A DNA stretch of 64,000 bases, from contig JBAIAC010000004.1 in NCBI GenBank assembly GCA_037349315.1, positions 43,837,001 to 43,901,000 of the forward strand, in the 5' to 3' direction. Numbering within the stretch: position 1 is the stretch's first letter; every line of letters begins with the position of its first letter. The translations under genes were made by a program, and so were the position numbers. The notes under the pieces are model-generated. The model did no database searches, was not told the origin of the DNA, and worked only from the letters and a program-made list of their open reading frames with translations. Positions 11,959 to 21,366 of the stretch are shown in pieces. This DNA comes from Chelydra serpentina (taxonomy: Eukaryota > Chordata > Testudines > Chelydridae).

Positions 11959-12473
11959 CTGCCACCCTTTGCCAGGCTGGAATGCCGGATACCACCTCTG
12001 CCACCCATTTCCCCAACCTCCATGTGGTTTAGATCACACTCACCCCTGGGATCAGCATTACCGCCATCCCTTGTGTTAGGTGGAAAAAAACATCCTGGTT
12101 TTTAGGTGACCTTGTGCCCTGTGAAGCGTTGTAATGCTCTGGAGAAAACAACGGCATTGACCATTTGCTGCACAGCTTAGCTGACTACCCCATTAATGCG
12201 CACAGCCTGTCACCTGAATGCGTGGGCGCTTTCCTTTGATCATTTGCCTCCCTTAGTCCATGAGGCTGCCCTGGGTTATGCCTTGGCTTATTAAACACAC
12301 CACCCTGGGCAGTAGCAGTCCACGTACTTGTGAGCCCCCTTGCCCCTGCTGCAATACTGTCTGTCTTGGGTTCCCTTCCAGTCCATGGGATCCCTTGGGG
12401 CTGCCCTGCCTGTGCCTGCCCCCTTTCCAGCAAAGGTATAGGCACCTGAGCAGCAACCAGCACACAGCCAGAA

Positions 12474-12955
12474 AGCAGCCCGGCTGGTACATGAAACAGT
12501 TAAATGTTCCTTGCCTTGCTCTGTCCTCCCCCCCCCCCCCCCCCCCAGCATGTTAATTGTTTCAGACACTGACTCCCTTGCCTTGCTCCCTCCCCCTCCC
12601 AGGAGCCACCGGCCTGCTCCAAGTGAAATGAGAGGAGGGGCCAAGCCCATGCTGATGTTTATAACTCCTCATTCCTAGGTGGTCAGTCATCCACCCCGCT
12701 GACTGCTTTCCCAGCAGCTTTCCATCTCCCCTCCTCCCACCGGCCAGAAAGCATTGGCCTGTTCTCCTGGCCAGCCAGACAACCCCACCCGCTTAAAGTG
12801 CAGAGTGGTGACTGATCTTTGCATATTCTGTGTCCTTGCCAATTCCCCTTCCCCAATTGCAGCTTGCAGCCTGCCTACCGAAGAATTCCAATCTGATACA
12901 TGCGCTTGCAGCACGGCTGGTACCCGAAACAGTTACATTTTCCTTGCCTTGCTCG
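12474..12955. repeat. direct repeat pair within copy A
   Basis: Two direct copies about 430 bp apart share GGCTGGTAC...GAAACAGTTA...TTCCTTGCCTTGCT (about 12482-12521 and 12912-12951). TTGCAGCTTGCAGCCTGCC at about 12857 and GTTGCAGCTTCCAGCCTGCC at about 12978 also repeat. They lie in the 5' part of the element and could be remnants of split direct repeats. Confidence 0.6.
12528..12546 (+). repeat. 19-base poly-C run
   Basis: An uninterrupted run of 19 C lies within the Ngaro-like copy A. It could form an i-motif, with a G-quadruplex on the other strand, and its length is a likely assembly weak point. Confidence 0.9.
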
Positions 12956-13279
12956 CTTGCAAATTTACCCTCCCTGGTTGCAGCTTCCAGCCTGCCTGGG
13001 GGTGAAAGTACCTGGAGCAGGGGACACTAGTTCCCCTTCTTTCCACTGTCCTCTTTCTGTGTAATTTGCCTGTGCCTGCCCTTCCCTGTCTCTGGGGCCG
13101 GGGAGTGGGGGGTAAGAGCCCCCCTGTTTTCCCGAGCACATCCTTCTCCATGCCCCTGGAACCATGCTGTTGCCAATGCTGTTTGCTGCTTTCCTGGAGC
13201 CATGCTGCTTCCACGTTGTCCTGCAGCAAGCCTTAGAGCCCCAGCCTGTTCCTGCTGGCTTCCTCGCTGCTTGGACATA

Positions 13280-13575
13280 GGGCTTGTCTTCACTACCCGC
13301 CGGATCGGCGGGTAGCAATCAATCTATCGGGGATCGATTTTTCGTGTCTCGTTAAGACGCGATTAATCAATCCCCGATCGCGCTCCCCGTCGGCTCCGGA
13401 AATCCACGTCATCAAGCGGCGCAAGCGGAGTCGACGGGGGAGCTGCAGCGATCGACTTGCCGCCGTCCTCATGGTCAGGTAAGCCGATTACGATACGCCG
13501 ACTTCAGCTACGTTATTCACGTAGCTGAAGCTGCGTATCGTAGATCGACCCCCCTTCCCTAGTGTAGCCCTGGGC
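13280..13575. mobile_element. fold-back MITE with 3-bp TSD (ATA)
   Basis: The 296-bp element starts GGGCTTGTCTTCACTACCCG and ends AGTGTAGCCCTGGGC, flanked by ATA on both sides (13277-13279, 13576-13578). It has two internal fold-backs: ATCGGGGATCGATT...GATTAATCAATCCCCGAT on the left, and GATACGCCGACTTCAGCTACGT...ACGTAGCTGAAG on the right. It belongs to the same family as 28873, 61987 and 62313. The 3-bp duplication suggests PIF/Harbinger transposition; that class call is inferred. Confidence 0.85.
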
Positions 13576-13996
13576 ATAGAGACTTGCCCCACCCAGGTTT
13601 CGTACCTTTATGCACATTCCCGGGGGGGAGTGGAGTCATTGCTGCAAAGCACCTTTTGCAGCAGTCTCTGACCTTCCTCCTCCCTCCGCACCCAACCCCA
13701 AAGCAGAGCTGCCTTTCTTTTGGTAAGCCCAGACAAATTCTGCCCCACCTTTAGTTGTGGTGCAGTCATTTTGAGAAAGTTATAGGCACATGCTCTGGAA
13801 AGACTGGTGTCAGTCCACTTTGTGTGTGTCTGTCTTTCTTGATCAAGAAAGTTTTCATGACTTCCAATCTCTTTTTTCCTTCACCTGTTGGAAATGCCTC
13901 TCAACTTTAGTGAAAATATAAAACACAGCAACAACCTTAAATTACATTTTAGGTGCAAAGAACTGTTTGTGAATAGAATTGTCTATTTGTCTATAG

Positions 13997-14154
13997 GAAT
14001 TCAGCTGAAAAAGGTACAAGAGCAACGTGAACAAGAAGCAAAGCGAGAACCTGTTGGAAATGATGTGGCAACTATTCTTTCAAGGCGCATTGCCGTGGAG
14101 TACAGCGATTCTGATGATGATTCAGAATTTGATGAAAATGATTGGTCAGACTGA
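13997..14154 (+). CDS. WASF3: WASF3 terminal exon: end of WH2, connector and acidic tail
   Basis: This exon encodes [18 protein letters not shown]...[22 protein letters not shown], then [10 protein letters not shown] and TGA at 14152-14154. It completes the WH2 motif (LKKV), then gives the amphipathic connector helix and the acidic tail with the conserved penultimate-region Trp that engages Arp2/3. The acceptor is CTATAG at 13996. The first two bases complete the Gly codon begun in the previous exon. The protein sequence is identical, as far as I can recall, to mammalian WASF3 over this VCA segment, which supports a functional gene. An open frame upstream from 13888 is intronic. Confidence 0.97.
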
Positions 14155-15987
14155 GACCTGGTCCAAGTGCAGGAGCAGAATTCATGAAACACTTTGCTCC
14201 AATAATCACACCATTAGCAGAACAGAAGGCAGGGTGTTGAAATGTATGAAAACCTGCAATCTAATTACTAAAAATGAATTGGTGGTATTCAGAATGCTGT
14301 AGCTTAGCAACACTTGTAATAATAATGTGATTATGCCGATGCAGATCCAAAAATTCAGTCTTATTTTCAGTATTTTCTGCATAATACGTAAGTGCCACTA
14401 AATGTAGCAAATTGTGTGCTGCACACAAAGTGTGCTGCAGTTGTTGCACTGTTACAAAACCAGCATTTTGTTTTACTTTCTTGATCATGAAGGTATAACT
14501 ATATTTTTACTTTACATCTTATTCTTTATAATATTGCAATCTAGATACTCGTGAAACTGTCTGGCTGTTAGTCATGTAGGTCTTTGAGGAGAGTTAATGA
14601 TACATGACTAGGCAATGTCTTCAGGTCCTTAAAGGTCATCTTTTTAGCATTTTTCATAAATTAATCACGTAACCATAAAATATAACGAACAGACAGCAAC
14701 TAAATGTCTTCTTACTACACTATTTTAAAGTAATTTCTTGATTTAGTTGCTTATATTATTTTAATCTCCTTTACACATTCTCGCCATTGAAAAATCACAA
14801 ATGAAATGTAAGTTTGAAGAGTCAATTCACAGGATTTACTAGTTATTTTTGAGAGAGGACTGGATGACTCAGTCAGTAACAGGAGGTTGCTGGCTGGTGG
14901 TTTGATAGTAAAATAACAGGATGGTCTCAGTTCAGTATGTAGTAGACACATGTTCATATTTCAGAAACCACAATTGAAATTGACACTCTTTTTGGCAGTC
15001 TCTGGACATGGATTAACTATACTTGAAGTTTGAAATGCCCTGTTACACTCAGGAGTGGTTTTTAGATACCTGAGTGGGGCCACTTTGTCAGTACAGAGTG
15101 GGAAGCTTACTCTACTACTGATAATACTATGTCTGTTATGTGGATGAATGGAACGACTTCAGTTCAGTGCTAGCAATTGGATACATTTCACAAGTACTAA
15201 ACTTAGTTTTTTATTCCTGTAGATATAAATGTATGTGGATAGACTTTTGCTTATATGGAATGTGTGTAGTAATGTAATGTCATTTCAGTTTCTTATAACT
15301 CACTCATTAAAGGCCCTAGATTTTTTAATGTATTTCTATCCCAGTATGTCCCATTTATATAACACTGACAATTAAAATGGCTTAATTGGTGTTTAGTTAT
15401 CATGCTGTATATATTTTCAGTTTTTTCTAGAAAAGAAGGCTACCATACAGTCTGCTTTTGCTCTTTCTCTATTCCCTTTAAAAAACAATTCATACTTTAT
15501 TCAATACAATATTGAAATTTGCATATATATTTTCTTTTGTACCACGCAACTCAGACTGCTTCCTTGCCTAATAAGGCTTTTTTATGGTGTGTGTGAGTGG
15601 GAAGAGTTGGTCTTTTTTTTTTCCCTTACCAGATTACAATTTTAATCTTTGTAACCGAAGAGATCTGTATAATTCCAGGTCAAATATTCGGTAAAGCTCT
15701 TTTGTTCTGCAAGGCCCTTCTGTTCTTAAGAAGGAAGGGAAGAACATGCATCTAGCCTTTATCCTCATTCACGCTGAACTTCCCTTCCTGTTAATCCGCG
15801 CCCACTCACAGCAGTTTTTATTTTTGTCCAAAGAAAATAATAGTCAGCCTGTCACAATAGTCACATATTACGTTATTGGCTTCTTTATTACTGTTGAATC
15901 TGCATGCGAGTTTCTGATTTGACTTTGATTTATAGTAGTGTGGCAAAAATGCCTTTGCCTCCCTGTTTGTGTTTTACTTCCCATGAA

Positions 15988-16068
15988 GGGCCTTATCCTG
16001 TAAGGTGCTGAACGATGGGTAGCCAATGGGAAAGGAGGGCACTCGGCACCTTATAGGATTGTTTTTGC
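15988..16068. repeat. short ancient palindromic repeat in the 3' UTR
   Basis: The inverted arms CCTTATCCTGTAAGGTGCTGA and CGGCACCTTATAGGATTG are separated by about 35 bp. The pattern matches a widespread amniote snap-back repeat (GATCCTGCAAGGTGCTGAG type). If transcribed it would form a hairpin. Confidence 0.65.
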
Positions 16069-16662
16069 CTTAAAACACAGGGCTAAATTCTACTTCTGGT
16101 TTGGTGGTTCCTCATTAACATGTGAGAGACATTGTTTGTGTTGGTCATAAGGATATAATTGTTATACAGTAGTTTGCAAAACACCAAAATGATTCTGTGG
16201 GTGAACAAATAAAACGGATAAAAATGCAACTAATACTGCAGTATTATCCAGTGTCACTGTATGGGTGAGAAAGGTACTTTCAATATTCTTTTGATATGTG
16301 TTGAGGTGAAATATTCTGACATCACAAATAATTCTTTCCATTGTAGTGAAATTTGATATGACAAAAATATATTTTATGAGCACAGAGACTGAGTGTACCA
16401 TGGAAATTTTGTAATATGCATCAGTTAGTTTTAAATGCTAAATATAAAACAAGTGATAATTTGTGATCAGTTAAAGATAACTGGAATTTTTCAGCCATAG
16501 TAGCCAATCTGTTTTTCTGAACTTGGAGTATTTTGTCATCTCCATTCAGTATTTTATCAATACAAATTTAAATTGAATTTAGTGATGTAAACTAACTAAC
16601 GCTTAGGTCATTTTTATCTGTTTGTATATCTTACTCTGGGTTATGTAAAAGTAACAAATATA

Positions 16663-16668
16663 AATAAA
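16663..16668 (+). promoter_or_regulatory. WASF3: candidate poly(A) signal AATAAA for WASF3
   Basis: AATAAA is followed after about 10-25 bases by a T/G-rich element (CGCCTTTGTGTTTCTTTCC). This is the best poly(A) context in the region after the stop codon. Confidence 0.6.
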
Positions 16669-16685
16669 GTATCACTTTTGCGCCT

Positions 16686-17839
16686 TTGTGTTTCTTTCCT
16701 TGGAATACATTGCATGAGTTTTGCTGCTAATTTATTTTTAGCTTGATTAGTTTTTTGGTTTGCCAAATAATAGCATCAGTGATAACCTGATACTTTTGAA
16801 GTACTATGTAATATTATGCTCATATAATAGCCCTTTAATTTTTCCTCCTGCCTCACTTTATTGTAAAGATGGACTAATCGGGATACTTGTTCATTAGTTT
16901 TATAGAATTTTTGTTTCCACCAACTTGTCCTATACAAATAGCTACTCAATTGTGTTTTCCAGTTGCCAAAAAAGTATAATTTAATTAATAGCAGATACTA
17001 AAGAATGCAACTGGCTTGGGGTATCTTTATTGTAGGGGAAAATTGCTTTCTAATTGAATTAATAATGAGCATAGTAAGAAAGATGCCCTTTGACATTAGT
17101 TTCAAAGAAAATTGGTGCATGCACACAATGAAGATAGTCTGCTAAATCATTTTAACTTGTAATTTTAATCAGTGGTCATATTGGGTGAGAGAAGCAATGG
17201 TTATATTGTACTGTTACAAGCTTCTTCCACAGCCCAGAAGACACCACTGTCAGGAGTTGGGTGTGCTGGTTGCAGAAGGGGGCGCTCTGTAATGGGCTGC
17301 CATTCCTCCTGTGAAACCAGACTTGTTGGGACAGCTGCTTCTTCTAGCCTGCAGGGGGCATTCCTGGGCTGTTGTTTCCCCTGCCACTGTGATTCAAGCC
17401 GCAGAAGGAATGAGTTGTCTGTTTACACACCAGCCAACGTCATCTTCACTTCCCAGCTTGGTGGTGAAGGTTTGGGTTGCCTTCAGAGCAGAAGAAGCTT
17501 CCATGTGGCCCGTCACCCAAAGCAGTAATTGTGGTTTGACCAGCCTCTCTGTTGGAGCGACGCAGTTTAGCACCTGCCCTACCCCATGTGCAGCAGAAGT
17601 GGGTGGTAGCTTGGTCGTTCCCTCCGGGGGTTTCTGATGCTGCAGCTTGACTTTGGTGATGCTGACACAGGACTCCTTGATGGGGCAGAATCCGTGTTTT
17701 AAAAAAAGGCAGGTTTGCAGCCATATGCTGCACTATTAATTCAAACTTTCATTTCAGATCATGGGAACTTGATTTTCAGAATACCCCTTCTTTACAAAGC
17801 TTTCCTTGAGCCACCTGCTGCTGCCAGGCTAGAATATGT
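16686..17839. other. intergenic, no feature recognised
   Basis: An AT-rich part is followed from about 17200 by a more GC-rich stretch with short open frames on both strands (17172-17733). None has a recognisable domain or splice context. I could not assign it to a repeat family. Confidence 0.5.
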
Positions 17840-17987
17840 ATCTGTTCCATGGCATCCTGCTACCTTGCCAGCTGCTTTTCAACTGAAGGGGGGGGGGGAG
17901 AGATTGTGTGACAGGGAGTGTGTGTGTGTATGGAGCGGGGGAGAGGAAAAGGTTACTCACCTTAGTAACCGGTGTTCTTCGAGATGT

Positions 17988-18150
17988 GTTGCTCATATCT
18001 ATTCCAGTTAGGTGTGTGCGCGTGCATGGACGTCGGAAACTTTTACCCTAGCAGCTACCCGTCGGGCCGGCTGGGGAGCCCCCTGGAGTGGCGCCGAAAT
18101 GGCGCTCTATATAGTACCCTGCCGGCCTGACCCCCCTCCAGTTCCTTCTT
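17988..18150. repeat. DIRS inverted terminal repeat (3' side of the element)
   Basis: This is inverted relative to 24297-24461. Both contain TATTCCAGTTAGGTGTGTGCG, GGAAACTTTTACCCTAGCAG and a TATATAG-containing stretch. It is 163 bp versus 165 bp in the partner. Confidence 0.93.
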
Positions 18151-18186
18151 GCCGGCTACTCCGACAGTGGGGAAGGTGGGGGGGAT

Positions 18187-18287
18187 GGAATAGATATGAG
18201 CAACACATCTCGAAGAACACCGGTTACTAAGGTGAGTAACCTTTTCTTCTTCTTCGAGTGGTTGCTCATATCTATTCCAGTTAGGTG
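18187..18287. repeat. DIRS internal complementary region
   Basis: 18187-18245 is an exact 59-bp reverse complement of the low-coordinate extremity 17947-18005. 18242-18287 is the near-exact reverse complement of the other extremity (24435-24476). The two halves meet at 18241-18246 in CCTTTTC. In DIRS elements this region is thought to template the ends of the circular intermediate. Confidence 0.93.
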
Positions 18288-18321
18288 ATTCCTAAGCCTT
18301 ACCTTGGAGGCGGGTTCGGAG

Positions 18322-19683
18322 TTACGGAAAAACAGCTTGTAGGATAGCCCTACCAAAAGCCGCGTCATTACGGGAATGACGGTTGATGGCGTAGTGCGAC
18401 GTAAAGGTGTGCACCGAAGCCCAGGTTGCGGCCCTGCAGATTTCCTGAAGGGGAATGTTGGCCAGGAAAGCCGCCGAGGAAGCTTGCGCTCTCGTAGAGT
18501 GGGCTGTGACCGCTGGCATCGGCACCCTCGCCAGGTCGTAGCAGGCACAGATGCAGGCTGTAATCCATGACGATATGCGCTGCGAAGAGACCGGAGCGCC
18601 TTTCGAGCGTTCTGCGAGGGCGACGAACAGCTGGGATGTCTTACGGAACGGCCTTGTGCGTTCAATGTAGAAGGCGAGTGCCCTTCTGACATCCAATGAA
18701 TGTAGCCGTTGCTCTTTGGAGTTGGCGTGCGGCTTAGGGAAGAAGACAGGTAGAAAAATGTCTTGTGACATGTGGAAGGGCGAGACCACCTTTGGGAGGA
18801 AGGACGGATGGGGTCGAAGCTGGACCTTGTCCTTATGGAAGATGGTATACGGAGGGTCACATAGGAGAGCCTTCAGCTCGGATACCCTTCTGGCTGATGT
18901 GATAGCCACTAGAAAGGCGACCTTCCACGACAGATAGAGGAGGGAGCAGGAGGCCATTGGCTCAAAAGGAGGGCCTGTAAGTCGAGAGAGGACGAGATTG
19001 AGGTCCCATGCTGGAACAGGTGGCTTTATTGAAGGATGAACCTTTTCCAGGCCCTTGAGGAAGCGACGCACCACGGGGTGCGCGAACATTGAGTGGCCCT
19101 CTGACCCTGGATGAAAAGCCGAGATGGCCGCAAGGTGGACCTTCAGGGATCCAAGTGCAAGGTGGTTATCCTTGAGATGCAACACGTAGTCCAGAATAGA
19201 CGGCACGGAGGCAAGGTGTGGAGATATGTGCTGTTGAGCGCACCAGAGAGAGAACCTCTTCCACTTTGCCTCGTACGTGAGCCTTGTGGAGGGCTTACGG
19301 CTCTCAAGGAGCACTCGTCTAACTGGATCCGAGCAAGCCATCTCCGACCGGTTCAGCCATGAAGTCTCCACGCTGTCAGATGCAACGAGTGGAGGTCTGG
19401 ATGGAGAAGACGACCGTGATCTTGGGAGATGAGATCGTGGCTGATCGGGAGAGGAATGGGGGGCTGTATCGACAGGTCCATCAGGGTCGGGTACCAGCAC
19501 TGTCGTGCCCAGGCAGGGGCCACCAGAATGATGTCCGCCTTGTCCCTGCGAATCTTGAGGATGACCTTGTGGAGTAGCGGGAAAGGCGGGAACGCGTAAA
19601 GGAGATGACGTGACCACGAGATCGTGAAAGCGTCCGCAAGGGAGCCCGAGCCGTGACCTCTGAAGGAGCAGAAACTCGGGCAC
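18322..19683 (-). CDS. DIRS tyrosine recombinase, intact
   Basis: The 453-codon frame has no internal stop and starts at ATG 19683 inside the RT frame, giving about 330 bp of overlap, typical for DIRS. The C-terminal half (about residues 110-450) has the phage-integrase fold: an N-terminal SAM-like part (STRLTYEAKWKRFSLWCAQQ), the first catalytic Arg in ITSARRVSEL, then HSTR (His-x-x-Arg), and the nucleophile Tyr in FTSHYAINRHSR. The R-H-R-Y set is complete. The enzyme would integrate circular element DNA without target duplication. The first 100 residues are Ser/Pro/Arg-rich and may not be translated as shown. Host neighbours play no role. Confidence 0.9.
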   Translation of the reverse strand: MPEFLLLQRSRLGLPCGRFHDLVVTSSPLRVPAFPATPQGHPQDSQGQGGHHSGGPCLGTTVLVPDPDGPVDTAPHSSPDQPRSHLPRSRSSSPSRPPLVASDSVETSWLNRSEMACSDPVRRVLLESRKPSTRLTYEAKWKRFSLWCAQQHISPHLASVPSILDYVLHLKDNHLALGSLKVHLAAISAFHPGSEGHSMFAHPVVRRFLKGLEKVHPSIKPPVPAWDLNLVLSRLTGPPFEPMASCSLLYLSWKVAFLVAITSARRVSELKALLCDPPYTIFHKDKVQLRPHPSFLPKVVSPFHMSQDIFLPVFFPKPHANSKEQRLHSLDVRRALAFYIERTRPFRKTSQLFVALAERSKGAPVSSQRISSWITACICACYDLARVPMPAVTAHSTRAQASSAAFLANIPLQEICRAATWASVHTFTSHYAINRHSRNDAAFGRAILQAVFP

Positions 19684-21366
19684 TTCCTGTTGGTTCGAGA
19701 GGCAAACAGGTCAAGCTGGGGAAAACCCCAGGTGCGGAAGATTGAATGGATCACGTCTGGGCGTATGGACCATTCGTGGACCAGGAAGCGTCTGCTCAAC
19801 TGGTCTGCCAGGACATTCTGGACTCCAGGGAGGTAAGACGCCTGGAGAGAGACAGAGTGGGTCAAGCAGAGGTCCCACAGCAGAAGGGCTTCGCGGCACA
19901 GCGGTGATGATCGAGCCCCGCCCTGCTTGTTCAGGTAGTACATGGCAGTTGTATTGTCCGTGAGAACCTCGACGCAGCGGCCTTGTAGGTGAGCCAGGAA
20001 TGCTTGGCATGCTAGATGAATAGCCCTGAGCTCCTTGATATTGATGTGGAGATCGAGCTCGTGCTGTAGCCACATGCCCTGCATTGTTAGTTGCCCGAGA
20101 TGTGCACCCCAACCCAGCGCCGATGCATCTGTTACTAGAGTTAGCGTGGGAAGGAGAGGCTGAAACGGGACCCCTTCGCGTAACGTCAGTGGGTCTAGCC
20201 ACCACGACAGGGAGTTCAATGTGTGAGGCGGAATTGTGACGACCATGTCCAACCTGTCTTGGTTGGGTCGATAGACAGAAGCCAGCCACGCTTGCAGTGG
20301 ACGAAGTCGTAAGCGGGCATGTTGGACCACGTACGTGCAGGACGCCATGTGACCCAGCAGCTGAAGGCATTGCCTTGCGGTGGTGGTCAGGAACCGACGG
20401 AGCGAAGTAATCAAGTCCACGATGGCGAGGCGACGAGCCTCTGGGAGGAACGCCCGAGCTCTGGTTGCGTCGAGGACCGCTCTGATGAACTGGATGGACT
20501 GAGTCGGTTCCAGCACTGACTTGCTGGTGTTTAGGATGATACCAAGATGAGAGAAGGTGTCCCTGATCATCTGCACGTGCACTTGCACCTGTTGACGGGA
20601 CCGGCCTCGCACTAGCCAGTCGTCGAGGTACGGGAACACGTGAATGTGGTGGCGGCGGCGAAGAAACACGGCTACTACTGCCATGCATTTTGTAAAGACA
20701 CGGGGGGCCGTGCACAGGCCGAAAGGGAGCGCTGTGAACTGGAAGTGTGTCTTGCAAACGACGAACCGGAGGAATCGTCTGTGAGTCGGTGTAATGGAGA
20801 TATGGAAATATGCATCTTTCATATCGAGGGCGGCATACCAGTCCCCGGGGTCCAGGGAAGGGATGATGGTGGCCAGGGAGACCATGCGGAACTTCAGGTT
20901 GACGATGTATTTGTTGAGGTTCCTCAGGTCCAGAATGGGTCGTAGACCCCCCCTTGGCCTTGGGGACAAGGAAGTAGCGGGAGTAGAAACCCTTTCCCCT
21001 GAACTTGTGAGGCACCTCCTCCACCACTCCGAGTTCGAGGAGCGCTTGTACCTCTTGATAGAGAAGTTGCTCGTGAGAAGGGTCCCTGAAGAGGGATGGA
21101 GAGGGGGGGTGGGGAGGAGGGGTAGAGTGGAAGTGGATAGAATATCCCGCCTCTACCGTCCAGAGGACCCACCGGTCTGATGTAATACGGGACCAGGCAT
21201 GGTAGAATCGGGACAGACGATCCAGAAAAGGTAGAGAGGCAGGACTGTGCGGGAAAGGTAGGCCGTCCTCGAAAGTCCCATCAAAATGGACGCTTAGCGC
21301 CCTGAGATGTTTTCTGTTGGCCTCTGTTTTGCCCTTGGGGCGGGCGGTTAGGCCTGCGGCGACCAA
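19353..21366 (-). pseudogene. DIRS reverse transcriptase/RNase H, one frameshift
   Basis: This is a DIRS-type RT and RNase H polyprotein. The first segment (21366 to about 20950) holds the RT N-terminus (LLYQEVQALLELGVVEEVP, YSRYFLVPKAKGG). The frame then changes at a run of seven G on the minus strand (20947-20953), and the rest reads on to 19353. The second segment has LRPILDLRNLNKYI, DMKDAYFHI, the catalytic FPYLDDWL, then RNase H with TDASALGWGAH, NIKELRAI and TDNTTAMYYLNKQGG. A C-terminal region (DLFASRTNRKCPSF...YAFPPFPLL...LVAPAWARQCW) sits where DIRS elements carry a methyltransferase-like domain; that domain call is tentative. A 1-bp insertion, or a base-calling slip, accounts for the break. 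Confidence 0.88.

Larger units (their letters stand above)
9615..13720 (-). mobile_element. decayed Ngaro-like tyrosine-recombinase retrotransposon (copy A)
   Basis: Read on the minus strand this has gag-like sequence first, then a hydrolase-like tail and a 3' end near 9617. It is homologous to the + strand element at 25367-28711. Both have a gag motif LLQANL..LLQ, the peptide MGxHLxxxxK..L.GK..D, a terminal CGCAGATGTCTAGGAA-like segment, the motif GACAGGGAGCCAA, and 3' ends of the type AGTCTCCTGTCCTTCTTGCG. RT and RNase H are missing. The 5' boundary near 13.7 kb is approximate and the element contains a MITE at 13280-13575. Confidence 0.6.
8762..13996 (+). other. WASF3: WASF3 last intron (5.2 kb)
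   Basis: This intron holds a fold-back MITE at 8955-9213, apparently unique sequence at 9214-9614, a decayed Ngaro-like retrotransposon in antisense (about 9615-13720) with another fold-back MITE inside it, then unique sequence up to the TCTATAG acceptor. Confidence 0.8.
14155..16685 (+). other. WASF3: probable WASF3 3' UTR
   Basis: AT-rich non-coding sequence follows the stop codon. It carries no CR1, hAT or LTR insertion, unlike everything around it, which is consistent with exon constraint. A short palindromic repeat lies at 15988-16068. The first convincing poly(A) signal with a GT-rich downstream stretch is at 16663-16668. Earlier alternative cleavage sites cannot be excluded. Confidence 0.6.

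Noticed and set aside
12185..13318. Cluster of overlapping frames of 80-120 codons on both strands
   Set aside because: Within the decayed Ngaro-like element and a poly-C run; none continues a gag or pol motif.
18156..18860. Minus frame of 234 codons overlapping the recombinase
   Set aside because: Out-of-phase shadow of the intact recombinase frame, running into the internal complementary region.
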